NCBI GenBank assembly: GCA_030246985.1
Contig: CP107246.1
Location: 994,282 to 1,058,281, forward strand
Reading direction: 5' to 3'
Length of the DNA: 64,000 nucleotides
DNA from: Candidatus Nitricoxidivorans perseverans
GTDB taxonomy: Bacteria > Pseudomonadota > Gammaproteobacteria > Burkholderiales > Rhodocyclaceae
Of this stretch, positions 1 to 8,254 are shown piece by piece (position 1 is the first letter of the stretch; each line of letters starts with the position of its first letter). A program made the translations under genes and the position numbers. Under the pieces are notes generated by a model, which saw only the letters and a program-made list of their open reading frames with translations, made no database searches and was not told the DNA's origin.

Positions 1-180
1 CACGCTGATGGTCGTGTACTGGCGCTTGAGATAGGCTTGGGCGCCTTCCTGAACCGCCGCCGAGATTTCCCGCATGCGGTCGTTGCCCGTCGGTTTTGCC
101 ATGATCCAGTTGGCCGTGATCCAGCCGTAGGCGATGGCCGCCAAGGCACAGACCAGCGCGAATATCAGTCCTGTCGACAT
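1..180 (-). CDS. hppA: Membrane-bound proton-pumping pyrophosphatase, N-terminal part (runs off window)
   Basis: Only the first 60 codons are present; the gene continues beyond base 1. The start ATG is at 178-180, preceded on the minus strand by a good GGGAGGA ribosome site. The peptide opens with a hydrophobic helix (residues 3-24) and continues with NDRMREIS and [15 protein letters not shown], the hallmark first loop of H+-translocating pyrophosphatases. The enzyme splits cytoplasmic PPi and pumps protons across the inner membrane. It lies downstream of a PPi-type phosphofructokinase, so PPi seems to be an energy currency in this cell. A terminator separates the two genes. The key catalytic loops are outside the window, so the K+-dependent or independent subtype cannot be told. 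Confidence 0.9.
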   Translation of the reverse strand, partial: MSTGLIFALVCALAAIAYGWITANWIMAKPTGNDRMREISAAVQEGAQAYLKRQYTTISV

Positions 181-199
181 GTGTGTTCCTCCCTAATGA

Positions 200-213
200 T
201 TGATTTACATCAA
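200..213. promoter_or_regulatory. Perfect FNR/ANR-type box upstream of hppA
   Basis: The bases TTGATTTACATCAA form a perfect TTGAT-N4-ATCAA dyad, the consensus for the oxygen-sensing regulator FNR and its relatives. The centre lies about 27 bases upstream of the hppA ATG. That is too close for a classical class II activator position (-41.5 from the start of transcription) unless the mRNA starts inside the coding region, so a repressor or roadblock role is also possible. The match is direct; the function is inferred. Confidence 0.5.
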
Positions 214-224
214 GCTCTTCTGTC

Positions 225-267
225 GCTACAAAACAAACACAAAGGGCGCGCCCTGCAGCGCGCCCTT
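225..267 (-). terminator. Rho-independent terminator after pfp
   Basis: A perfect 10-bp hairpin (arms 242-251 and 258-267, loop of six bases) starts 12 bases after the pfp stop codon. On the minus strand it is followed by a T-rich tail. It should end the exbB-to-pfp transcript and separates it from hppA. Confidence 0.75.
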
Positions 268-278
268 CAATTCCCATT

Positions 279-1550
279 TTACAGTTTGAATTCCCCCGGC
301 AGCTTCTTCGGCACCGCCAGATTCTTCAGCGTCACATACTTCGGCAGGCCGTCGGCGTAGGGCGGATAGTCCTCGCCCTTCATCAGCGGCGCGAGGTAGC
401 CCCGGCATTTCTCTGTAATGCCAAAGCCGTCCTTGGTAATGAAGCTCTTCGGCATCATCTTCTCGACGTTGGCCACCTTCGACAACGGCGCCATGCCGAT
501 CTTCCACTTGTACGGCTTATCCGAGACCCGGTCGATGGTCGGCATCACGGAATTATGGCCCTTGAGCGCGAACTCCACCGCCGCCCTGCCGGTCGCATAA
601 GCCTGCTCAACGTCGGTTTTCGATGCGATGTGTCGGGCGGCCCGCTGCATGTAATCGGCGACGCCCCAGTGGAACTTGTGGCCCAGCGCATCCTTGATCA
701 TGTTGGCGACCACCGGCGCGGCGCCGCCCAGCTGGGCGTGCCCGAAGGCGTCGCGCGTGCCCTGTTCCGCCAGGAACTTGCCGTCCGGCCAGTGGCAGCC
801 TTCCGACACCACGACCGTGCAGTAGCCGAACTTCTTCACCAGGCCGTCGACCTTGGCCAGGAACTTCTTCTGGTCGAAGAGCACCTCGGGGAACAACACC
901 ACGATCGGCAGTTCGGTGCCCCGGGTCGAGGCCATGGCGCCCGCCGCCGCGATCCAGCCCGCATGACGGCCCATGACTTCCAGCACGAAGACCTTTGTCG
1001 AGGTCTTGGCCATCGAGCGCACGTCGTAGGTGGCTTCGAGCGTCGATACCGCGATGTACTTGGCTACCGAGCCAAAGCCGGGGCAGTTGTCGGTGATCGG
1101 CAGATCGTTGTCCACCGTCTTCGGCACGTGGATGGCCTGAATGTGATAACCCAGGGATTCGCCGAGCTGCGACACCTTGAGGCAGGTATCGGCCGAGTCG
1201 CCGCCGCCGTTGTAGAAGAAGTAGCCGATGTTGTGGGCCTTGAAGACCTCGATCAGGCGCTCGTACTCGCGGCGGTTCTGCTCCAGGCTCTTGAGCTTGT
1301 AGCGACAGGAGCCGAAGGCGCCGGACGGCGTATGGCGCAGCGCGGCAATGGCGGCGGCCGACTCCTTCGAGGTGTCGATCAGGTCTTCGGTCAACGCGCC
1401 GATGATGCCGTTCCTGCCGGCGTAGACCTTGCCGATCCTATCCTTGTGCTTACGGGCCGTCTGGATGACGCCGCAGGCCGAGGCATTGATCACCGCGGTC
1501 ACGCCGCCCGACTGGGCGTAGAACGCGTTGAGCTTCTTGCCGGCTGCCAT
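279..1550 (-). CDS. pfp: 6-phosphofructokinase, pyrophosphate-dependent type
   Basis: A 423-residue phosphofructokinase catalysing interconversion of fructose 6-phosphate and fructose 1,6-bisphosphate. Motifs seen are NGGGDSAD (residues 114-121), PKTVDNDL (143-150) and MGRHAGW (193-199). The Lys in PKTVDND and the Asp of GGGDS in place of the ATP-enzyme Gly are the family marks of PPi use instead of ATP. The reaction is then reversible and serves glycolysis or gluconeogenesis. The start lies 4 bases after the adk stop, so it is the last gene of the operon, and a strong hairpin follows it. The neighbouring hppA also uses PPi. PPi use is inferred from the motifs and is not proven. Confidence 0.9.
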   Translation of the reverse strand: MAAGKKLNAFYAQSGGVTAVINASACGVIQTARKHKDRIGKVYAGRNGIIGALTEDLIDTSKESAAAIAALRHTPSGAFGSCRYKLKSLEQNRREYERLIEVFKAHNIGYFFYNGGGDSADTCLKVSQLGESLGYHIQAIHVPKTVDNDLPITDNCPGFGSVAKYIAVSTLEATYDVRSMAKTSTKVFVLEVMGRHAGWIAAAGAMASTRGTELPIVVLFPEVLFDQKKFLAKVDGLVKKFGYCTVVVSEGCHWPDGKFLAEQGTRDAFGHAQLGGAAPVVANMIKDALGHKFHWGVADYMQRAARHIASKTDVEQAYATGRAAVEFALKGHNSVMPTIDRVSDKPYKWKIGMAPLSKVANVEKMMPKSFITKDGFGITEKCRGYLAPLMKGEDYPPYADGLPKYVTLKNLAVPKKLPGEFKL

Positions 1551-1554
1551 TTGC

Positions 1555-2217
<663 letters not shown>

Positions 2218-2237
2218 TCAAAAATACTGATGGTCGG

Positions 2238-2243
2238 ATTATA
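2238..2243 (-). promoter_or_regulatory. adk: Probable -10 element for adk-pfp
   Basis: On the minus strand this is a perfect TATAAT in an AT-rich patch unusual for this GC-rich window, about 30 bases before the adk ATG. No strong -35 hexamer sits at the ideal distance, so the promoter may use an extended or activator-assisted form. It would let adk-pfp be transcribed apart from kdsB upstream. Confidence 0.45.
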
Positions 2244-2334
2244 TTACTTTATTTATGTCCGTTCGAGTGTCGCAAACATAAACCTATTCCGGACGATGGA
2301 TTAATGGATGTGCAAATGGCGGGATTTTGTTGCC

Positions 2335-3102
2335 TTATCCGCCTGCCGCGCACAGGATTTCCCGCACCCGTTCCAGGTCTTCCGGCGTATCGACCCCCGG
2401 CTCGGGCGGATGGTCGGATACCGCCACCCGGATGGCATGGCCGTGCCAGAGCACACGCAGCTGTTCCAGGGCTTCGACGCCCTCGATGGGCGAGGGCGCC
2501 AGCTTCCCGTAGCGGCGAAGGAATCCGGCCCGGTAGGCGTAGATGCCGATATGGCGCAGGGCGCCGAGGTTATCCGGCAGGCGCTCGCGGCCGGCGGCGA
2601 ATCCATCCCGGGCCCAGGGGATCGGCGCCCGGGAGAAGTAGAGGGCGCGGCCGGCGGCGTCGCAGACCACCTTGACCACGTTGGGGTTGAAGAAGTCGGC
2701 CGCCGAATCGATCGGATGGGCGGCGGTGGCAACGGCGGCGCCGGCATCCGCCCCGAGCGCCGCCGCCACGGCGTCGATGAGGGCCGGATCGATCAGCGGC
2801 TCGTCGCCCTGGACATTGACCACGATCTCGCCGTCGCCCCAGCCCAGGGCGTCCGCCACTTCGGCAATGCGGTCGGTGCCGCTGGCGTGACCCGCGCGAG
2901 TCATCACCGCGCGGTGGCCGTGCGCCTCGACGGCCGCGCGCACCCGCTCGTCGTCGGTGGCGACGCAGACATCGGCGGCGGCGCTCTTCAGGGCCGCATC
3001 GACGACGCGCACGACCATGGGCTTCCCCGCGATGTCGGCCAGCGGCTTGCCCGGCAGCCGCATGGATGCGTAGCGTGCCGGCACGACGACACGAAACGTC
3101 AC
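2335..3102 (-). CDS. kdsB: 3-deoxy-manno-octulosonate cytidylyltransferase (CMP-KDO synthetase)
   Basis: A 255-residue nucleotidyltransferase that activates KDO with CTP for lipopolysaccharide inner-core assembly. The opening [16 protein letters not shown] is the conserved nucleotide and Mg site; GHASGTDR and VQGDEP further on match the family. The start is GTG at 3100-3102, one base after the upstream Trm112 stop, so the two are translationally coupled. With lpxK upstream this forms a lipid A/KDO gene group. The length matches the family (about 250). Confidence 0.95.
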   Translation of the reverse strand: MTFRVVVPARYASMRLPGKPLADIAGKPMVVRVVDAALKSAAADVCVATDDERVRAAVEAHGHRAVMTRAGHASGTDRIAEVADALGWGDGEIVVNVQGDEPLIDPALIDAVAAALGADAGAAVATAAHPIDSAADFFNPNVVKVVCDAAGRALYFSRAPIPWARDGFAAGRERLPDNLGALRHIGIYAYRAGFLRRYGKLAPSPIEGVEALEQLRVLWHGHAIRVAVSDHPPEPGVDTPEDLERVREILCAAGG

Positions 3103-3103
3103 A

Positions 3104-3280
3104 TCAGTCTTCCTCAGCCGGCATCTGCCGCGCTTCGTCCACGAGCATGACCGGGATGTCGTCCTTGATCGGGAAGGCCAGCCGGCAAGGCTTGCAGATC
3201 AGCTCGGACTTTTCCCGGCGGTGGTCGAGCGGTCCCTTGCAGAGGGGGCAGACGAGGATTTCAAGCAGGCGGGCGTCCAT
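3104..3280 (-). CDS. Trm112-family small zinc-ribbon protein
   Basis: A 58-residue protein with two Cys-x2-Cys knuckles (C11/C14 and C29/C32), starting [14 protein letters not shown]. This is the Trm112/YcaR fold, usually found between lpxK and kdsB in proteobacteria, exactly as here. Trm112 proteins partner methyltransferases in eukaryotes and archaea; the bacterial role is unclear. Its ATG lies inside the end of lpxK (20-base overlap) and its stop falls one base before the kdsB GTG. Confidence 0.9.
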   Translation of the reverse strand: MDARLLEILVCPLCKGPLDHRREKSELICKPCRLAFPIKDDIPVMLVDEARQMPAEED

Positions 3281-4193
3281 CGATTTTCTCCAGAACGAAT
3301 TGGGCGAGATCGGGTTCGATCCGCGCCGTGACCGACAATACCCAGACGGGCAGCTTCGAGAGGCCGCCGAATTTTACCGCGTCCTTCTCCGTGGTCAGGA
3401 TGGCATCGCCGGAAAAATCCAGGTCGCCGGCGACGTAGGCATGGTGGTCCGGGAAGGCATGCGCCTCGAAGCGCAGGCCCAGTCCGGCCAGATGGCCGAA
3501 AAAGCGCTGCGGGTTGCCGATGCCGGCGACCGCATGCAGGCGCTTTCCGTGTAGTTTTTCGGGCAGCGGCCCGCCGGCAAGCGTCATGCGAAAATCCGCA
3601 TCGCCCGCCCAACCGTGACCTACCACGGCATCCACCGTCCGCAGGCGCGACGCCGGCTCGCGCAGCGGTCCTGCGGGCAGCGGCCAGCCGTTCTTCAAAT
3701 CGTCGACCACGGCGATCTCGACATCCCGCGCCAGACGATAGTGCTGAAGGCCGTCGTCGGAGAGGATCACATCGGTGCCCGGGTGGGCGGCGAGCAGAGC
3801 CCTGCCCGCGGCGGCGCGGTCACGACCGACGAACACCGGGCAGCCGACGCGGCGGCGGATCAGCAGCGGCTCATCGCCCGCCTCGGCCGCCGTGCTGTCC
3901 GGAAAGACCTCCCGCACCCCGTCCGTCCGCCTCCCGTAGCCGCGGCTGATGACGCCGGGATGCATGCCCCGCGCGGAGAGCGCCTCGGCCAGCCAGATCA
4001 CAAGCGGCGTCTTGCCCGAGCCGCCGGCGGTGATGTTGCCGACAACCACGACTGGCACCGGCAGTCGCACGGGCGGAAGGACGCCGAGGCGGTAGAGGAG
4101 CCGGCGCAGCGCCACGAGCGCAAGGAATGCCGCGCCGACGGGCAGCAGGAGCCAAGCGAAGAGCCCGCGCCGATGCCAGAGCGCGCACTTCAT
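3261..4193 (-). CDS. lpxK: Tetraacyldisaccharide 4'-kinase
   Basis: A 310-residue inner-membrane kinase that phosphorylates the 4' position of the lipid A disaccharide. A hydrophobic N-terminal segment (residues 11-29) anchors it. The Walker A region [13 protein letters not shown] follows at 52-64, then SRGYGRR and LSDDGLQHY (Asp-Asp-Gly metal site). The start ATG at 4191-4193 was chosen because it overlaps the exbD stop as TGATG and gives the family's usual length. A further upstream in-frame extension has no family similarity. The order exbB-exbD-lpxK-Trm112-kdsB is typical of betaproteobacteria. Confidence 0.95.
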   Translation of the reverse strand: MKCALWHRRGLFAWLLLPVGAAFLALVALRRLLYRLGVLPPVRLPVPVVVVGNITAGGSGKTPLVIWLAEALSARGMHPGVISRGYGRRTDGVREVFPDSTAAEAGDEPLLIRRRVGCPVFVGRDRAAAGRALLAAHPGTDVILSDDGLQHYRLARDVEIAVVDDLKNGWPLPAGPLREPASRLRTVDAVVGHGWAGDADFRMTLAGGPLPEKLHGKRLHAVAGIGNPQRFFGHLAGLGLRFEAHAFPDHHAYVAGDLDFSGDAILTTEKDAVKFGGLSKLPVWVLSVTARIEPDLAQFVLEKIDGRPPA

Positions 4194-4606
4194 CAATTCT
4201 TCTGCTGGGTGGCGAAAGAGATGTGCGTCAGGCCCGACTGCTGGGCCGCCTGCATGACGTCGATGACGCTCTGGTGGGCCGCCTTGGCGTCGGCGTTGAT
4301 GATGACGACCGGCTCGCCCGCACCCGCGGCGCGCTTCATGGCGATACCGATGGCCTCGACCTCGCGCCCCGCCACCGGAACCTTGTTGACCAGCACCTCG
4401 CCCGCGGCGGTCACCACGACGTCGATCTCGTTGGGCCGTTCCTGCTGCGCCTGCGCGTCCGCCGTGGGCAGGTTGATCTCGAGGCCGGCGAACTTGGAAT
4501 AGGTGGTGGTGATCATCAGGAAGATCAGGATCACCAGCAGCACGTCGATCATCGGGATCAGGTTGATCTCCGGTTCCTCGCGGCCGCGGCCTTTCTGGAA
4601 TTTCAA
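4193..4606 (-). CDS. exbD: ExbD/TolR-family energy-transducing protein
   Basis: A 137-residue protein with one membrane helix (about residues 16-37) after a short charged cytoplasmic tail. The helix contains the functionally essential Asp (D21, in LIPMIDVLLVIL). The rest is a periplasmic domain. With ExbB it forms the proton-driven motor that powers TonB-dependent outer-membrane transport. The start is a TTG at 4604-4606 that overlaps the exbB stop, with GGAGA seven bases upstream. TolR would be the alternative, but the lpxK neighbourhood favours ExbD. Confidence 0.88.
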   Translation of the reverse strand: MKFQKGRGREEPEINLIPMIDVLLVILIFLMITTTYSKFAGLEINLPTADAQAQQERPNEIDVVVTAAGEVLVNKVPVAGREVEAIGIAMKRAAGAGEPVVIINADAKAAHQSVIDVMQAAQQSGLTHISFATQQKN

Positions 4607-5208
4607 ACCCGGTCTCCATGAACCAGCTCGACCAGCTTCACCGCCTGCTGCTCCATCTCGATGACGAAACCGTCGACCAGCGCGCGGAAGTGGCGGTAGA
4701 AAATCATCGCCGGAATCGCGATGAGCAGGCCGAAGCCGGTGTTGTAGAGCGCCACCGAAATGCCGTGCGCCAGCGCCTGCGGATTGTTGCCGGCGCCCGT
4801 GGCCGATCCGAAGATCTCGATCATGCCGACGATGGTGCCGAACAGCCCCATCAGCGGGCTGATGGAGGCGATGGTGCCCAGGCTTGTGAGGAAGCGCTCC
4901 AGCTCGTGGGCGACGCCGCCGCCCGCCTCCTCGATGGCCTCCCTCATCACGTCCCGCGAATTTCCAACGTTTCTCAGGCCGGCGGCAAAGACGCGGCCGA
5001 GCGGCGAATGGGCTTCGAGGCGCCGCAGCGATTCCGCCGTCACCCCCGACTGCTTGTAGTCGGCGACGACGCCGGCGAGCAGCCCCGCGGGGACGATCTT
5101 GGCGCGGCGCAGCGCGGTCGCGCGCTCGATGATCAGCGCCACCGCGATGACGGACGCCAGCAACAGGAACCAGATGGGCCAGCCGGCAGCCTGGATGATG
5201 GAAAACAC
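4603..5208 (-). CDS. exbB: ExbB/TolQ-family proton channel subunit
   Basis: A 201-residue membrane protein of the MotA/TolQ/ExbB family. Three hydrophobic segments are visible (about 10-30, 108-135 and 152-172). The conserved stretch SPLMGLFGTIVGMI and the closing GFGLLIAIPAMIFY are typical. It is the proton-conducting partner of ExbD. The start is GTG at 5206-5208. It is the first gene of the leftward operon; the short gap to the next rightward gene (75 bases) must hold both promoters. The tonB-like gene at 13.8 kb could be its output partner. Confidence 0.9.
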   Translation of the reverse strand: MFSIIQAAGWPIWFLLLASVIAVALIIERATALRRAKIVPAGLLAGVVADYKQSGVTAESLRRLEAHSPLGRVFAAGLRNVGNSRDVMREAIEEAGGGVAHELERFLTSLGTIASISPLMGLFGTIVGMIEIFGSATGAGNNPQALAHGISVALYNTGFGLLIAIPAMIFYRHFRALVDGFVIEMEQQAVKLVELVHGDRV

Positions 5209-5283
5209 GGCGACTCCCCGAATGACGGATAGGCGCGAACTCTACTACGAAATCAGGATTTCAGAGCAGGCTACAATCCCGTC

Positions 5284-6486
5284 ATGAGTGAAGTTCAGGA
5301 CACCGCCGCCGCCTTGGCCGCCGAGGCGCTGGCGGAGAATCGCAGCCTGTTGCTGATAGCGCCCGGCGACGACCTGTTGCCGGACATCTCGAACGCCCTC
5401 GCCCTCGACCTGCGCCCGCTCTGCCTCGTCCTGCCGGAAGCCGAGTATGTCCGCCGCATCGTCCTGCGCGCCACGCTCTCCCTGCTGAAAAGCCGGCTGA
5501 CGCGCTTCGGCGAGGATACCGAAGGCCCCGCGTGGGCCGCCCAGCGCAACCGCATCGCCGAACACGCGGAACTCTGGCGGGCCTGCCTCGCCTGGAGCGA
5601 GCGCGGCCTCGACCGGGAGCCCTGGCCCTCCGGCATCGAGCGGTTCTTCCCGGTGCGCATCCTGCCCCTGGCGCTCGCCCGCGCGCTTTCGCTGCCCTCG
5701 GATTCGGTCGTGATCCTGGGCGTCGGGGAGGAAACCGCCCCGACCGTGGCGCTGGCCGTCGCGGACGAGACCGTCCGGCTGCGCGCCGAGCTGGAAATGC
5801 TGGCCCAGGAGCTTTCGGAACTGGAGCTGGAACTGGCCACCGCCCAGGCCGAAATCGCCGACTTCACCCGTCGCTACCATGCCCTCGTCGGCATGCGCAT
5901 GGCTCGGCTGGACGGTCTCCAGGCCGAAATTGCCGACCGCCGGGCCGCCGAAACCGGCGAAGCGGAAGCCAGGCATGCCGCCGAAACCGCCCGCGCCCGC
6001 GCGGAGCGGTCGCGGCGCGAAAGCGAGCGTTTCGCCGAGGTGGAGCGGGACCCGGCCCGCCCCTTCCGCCCGACCGGCGATCTCAAGAAGCTCTACCGGC
6101 AACTGGCCCAGAAAATCCATCCGGATCGCGCCCGGGACGAAGCGGACCGCGCTTGGCGCACGCAGCTGATGTCGGAAGCCAATCGCGCCTACCGGGCCGG
6201 CGACGAGGTCGCCCTGCAGGAAGTGGTCGCCCTCTGGCAAGAGGGGCGGGAAGGCGCCGGCCGGCAGCGCCGTGACGATGCGAGCCCCGCCGACATCGCG
6301 ACGCAGGTGGCCCGCCTCAAGCGGCGCATCGGGGAAATCGAGGGCGAATTGAACCGGCTGTTCGGCTCCAGGCTCTATGAGCTCTTCACCGCCGCCAACA
6401 TGGCCAGGCGCGCCGGGCGCGACCTCCTCCAGGAAATGGCCGACAAGCTGGACGCCCAGATCGCCGCGGCGCAAGGGAAAATCTAA
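5284..6486 (+). CDS. Coiled-coil protein with C-terminal J-like domain
   Basis: A 400-residue protein not matched to a named family. Residues about 160-255 are a long, charged heptad-like coiled coil. Residues 265-312 look like a J-domain: LKKLYRQLAQKIHPDR carries the diagnostic HPD at 279-281. A second short coiled coil follows at the C-terminus (about 335-395). J-domains stimulate the ATPase of an Hsp70 such as DnaK, so this may be a client-specific co-chaperone. The first 150 residues show no recognisable motif. It faces the Sel1-repeat gene tail to tail with a 4-base overlap. No signal peptide is seen, so it is probably cytoplasmic. Confidence 0.75.
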   Translation: MSEVQDTAAALAAEALAENRSLLLIAPGDDLLPDISNALALDLRPLCLVLPEAEYVRRIVLRATLSLLKSRLTRFGEDTEGPAWAAQRNRIAEHAELWRACLAWSERGLDREPWPSGIERFFPVRILPLALARALSLPSDSVVILGVGEETAPTVALAVADETVRLRAELEMLAQELSELELELATAQAEIADFTRRYHALVGMRMARLDGLQAEIADRRAAETGEAEARHAAETARARAERSRRESERFAEVERDPARPFRPTGDLKKLYRQLAQKIHPDRARDEADRAWRTQLMSEANRAYRAGDEVALQEVVALWQEGREGAGRQRRDDASPADIATQVARLKRRIGEIEGELNRLFGSRLYELFTAANMARRAGRDLLQEMADKLDAQIAAAQGKI

Positions 6487-8240
6487 TTCAGCTTTCCGCT
6501 CCGCTCCACCCGTTCCAGGAACCCCCGCGCCTGCTCGTGGCCGAGCGAGGCGGCGGCGCGCAGCCACTTCATGGCCAGGCGCGGGCTCTTCGTCGGTCCG
6601 ACGCCCCGATAGTAGGCGCATCCCAGTTCGTACTGGGCGTCGGCCTCGCCCATGAGCGCCGCCTTCCGCAGCCAGCGCATGCCGGCGCGCGCGTCGCGGC
6701 GCGCGCCCTGGCCGTGCAGCAGACAGAAGCCGACGCTGTACGCGGCATAGGCGTCGTCGTGCTGCGCGACGGCCTGCTCGTACCAGCGCAGCGCCTCGCG
6801 GTAATTGCGTTCGACGCCCCAGCCGAAGTAATACATGTCGGCCAGCGCGACCTTGGCGTCGAACAGGGAGGCCGCCTTGCGGAACCACAGCACGGCTTCC
6901 CCCAGGTCCCGCGCCACGCCGGCGCCATGGCGGTAGCACTCCCCCAGCATCAGGGCCGCCTGGCGATGGCCCAGCTCCCCGGCCTTGCGGTAGCAGGCGG
7001 CGGCGCGAGCCATCGCCCCGCCGTGGAAATGGCGCTCCCCCTCCGCGAACCAGTAGCGCTCCAGCTCTCCCAGGGCGGGCTGCCAGCCGCCTTCGGCAGC
7101 CGCGCGCAGCAATTCCTCGGCCCGGCGCGGATCGAACGGAAGGCCGATGCCGCGCAGATGGCAGCGGCCGAGCTCGGCCTGTCCATGGGCATCGCCGGCG
7201 GCCGCCGCGATGCGGTAGTGCTCGACGGCCTGGCCGGGACATTGCGCCACCCCTTCCCCGTACTCGTAGCATTCCCCGAGCCAGACGTGCCCCTGGGGAT
7301 CGCCCGCCTCCGCCGCGCGGCGGTACCAGGCCACGGCCAGCGACTTGTTCTCGGCGACGCCATCGCCCCAGCGATAGCAATGGCCGACCTTGAGCCGGGC
7401 TCGTCCGTGGCCCTGGCGCGCCGCCAGCCGCCACCAGCGCAGCGCCTCCGCCATGTCGTGGCCGGGATGGGCGCGTCCCGAGGCATAGGCCTCGCCGAGC
7501 TCGAAGGCCGCCTCCCGGCTCCCGCAGTCGGCGGCGCGGCGATACCAGCCGAGACCCGCCGCCCGGTCGCAGGTGACGCCCAGGCCGAAGGTGTAGCACT
7601 GGCCGAGGAGGAACATCGCGCCGCCGATGCGCTTCCTGGCCGCCGCGCGGAACCAGCCGACGGCTTCCGACCGGTCGGCCGCCAGCCCTTCGCCAGCATA
7701 GAGGCAAAGCCCCAGGCAGAACATGGCGCTGGCAACGCCATTCTCGGCCGCTTCGCGCCAGAGGCGCGCCGCAATGGCGCGGTCTTCGGGCACGCCGCGG
7801 CCGAAGAAGCGGCAGCGGGCGAGGATATCCGCCGCACGCGGCAGCCCCTGAGCCGCGGCACGCTCGAAAAGCCGGGCGGCCTCGGCGTAATCACGGGACA
7901 AGCCGAAACCATGATAGAGCAGCCAGCCCAGCACCGCCTCACCGGCGGCGCAACCGCGTTCGGCGCTTCTCGATGACCAGCGAACCGCCTGGGCATAGGA
8001 TTTCGAGGTTCCGTTCCCGATCGCGTGGCGCCATGCCAATTCGGCCTGGGCGGAAGGGTTTCCGCCCTCGGCCATGCGCTTCAAATCGCCCAGGGGCACG
8101 CCGCGCCAGAATTCGTCGGCCGGCCCCAGGAGATCGAGTCCCTGGACGGCGCCGCGCTCGACCAGGCTGCTCTCCAGCACCTCGCGGAAAAAGCCGAGGA
8201 GCGCCGGGGCGTGCAAGGGAACGAGCGGATTGGTCGTCAC
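6483..8240 (-). CDS. Sel1-like repeat (TPR-type) protein
   Basis: A 585-residue protein made almost entirely of about 13-14 tandem Sel1 repeats of 35-40 residues, recognisable by phrases such as AELAWRHAIGNG, GWLLYHGFGLSRDYAEAARLF and ALRWYEQAVAQHDDAYAAY. Sel1 repeats form superhelical scaffolds for protein-protein contacts. No secretion signal is seen at the start. It stands alone; the gene to its right (xseA) is divergent with only 14 bases between the two ATGs chosen. The partner is unknown. An even longer antisense frame across this region was judged a GC-driven shadow. Confidence 0.85.
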   Translation of the reverse strand: MTTNPLVPLHAPALLGFFREVLESSLVERGAVQGLDLLGPADEFWRGVPLGDLKRMAEGGNPSAQAELAWRHAIGNGTSKSYAQAVRWSSRSAERGCAAGEAVLGWLLYHGFGLSRDYAEAARLFERAAAQGLPRAADILARCRFFGRGVPEDRAIAARLWREAAENGVASAMFCLGLCLYAGEGLAADRSEAVGWFRAAARKRIGGAMFLLGQCYTFGLGVTCDRAAGLGWYRRAADCGSREAAFELGEAYASGRAHPGHDMAEALRWWRLAARQGHGRARLKVGHCYRWGDGVAENKSLAVAWYRRAAEAGDPQGHVWLGECYEYGEGVAQCPGQAVEHYRIAAAAGDAHGQAELGRCHLRGIGLPFDPRRAEELLRAAAEGGWQPALGELERYWFAEGERHFHGGAMARAAACYRKAGELGHRQAALMLGECYRHGAGVARDLGEAVLWFRKAASLFDAKVALADMYYFGWGVERNYREALRWYEQAVAQHDDAYAAYSVGFCLLHGQGARRDARAGMRWLRKAALMGEADAQYELGCAYYRGVGPTKSPRLAMKWLRAAASLGHEQARGFLERVERSGKLN

Positions 8241-8254
8241 GGGAGGGCGGCAGG

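Noticed and set aside
5245-7707. A leftward open frame of 820 codons spanning the J-domain and Sel1 genes
   Set aside because: It would replace two well-supported genes on either strand; its sequence is low-complexity Arg/Gly/Ala translation.
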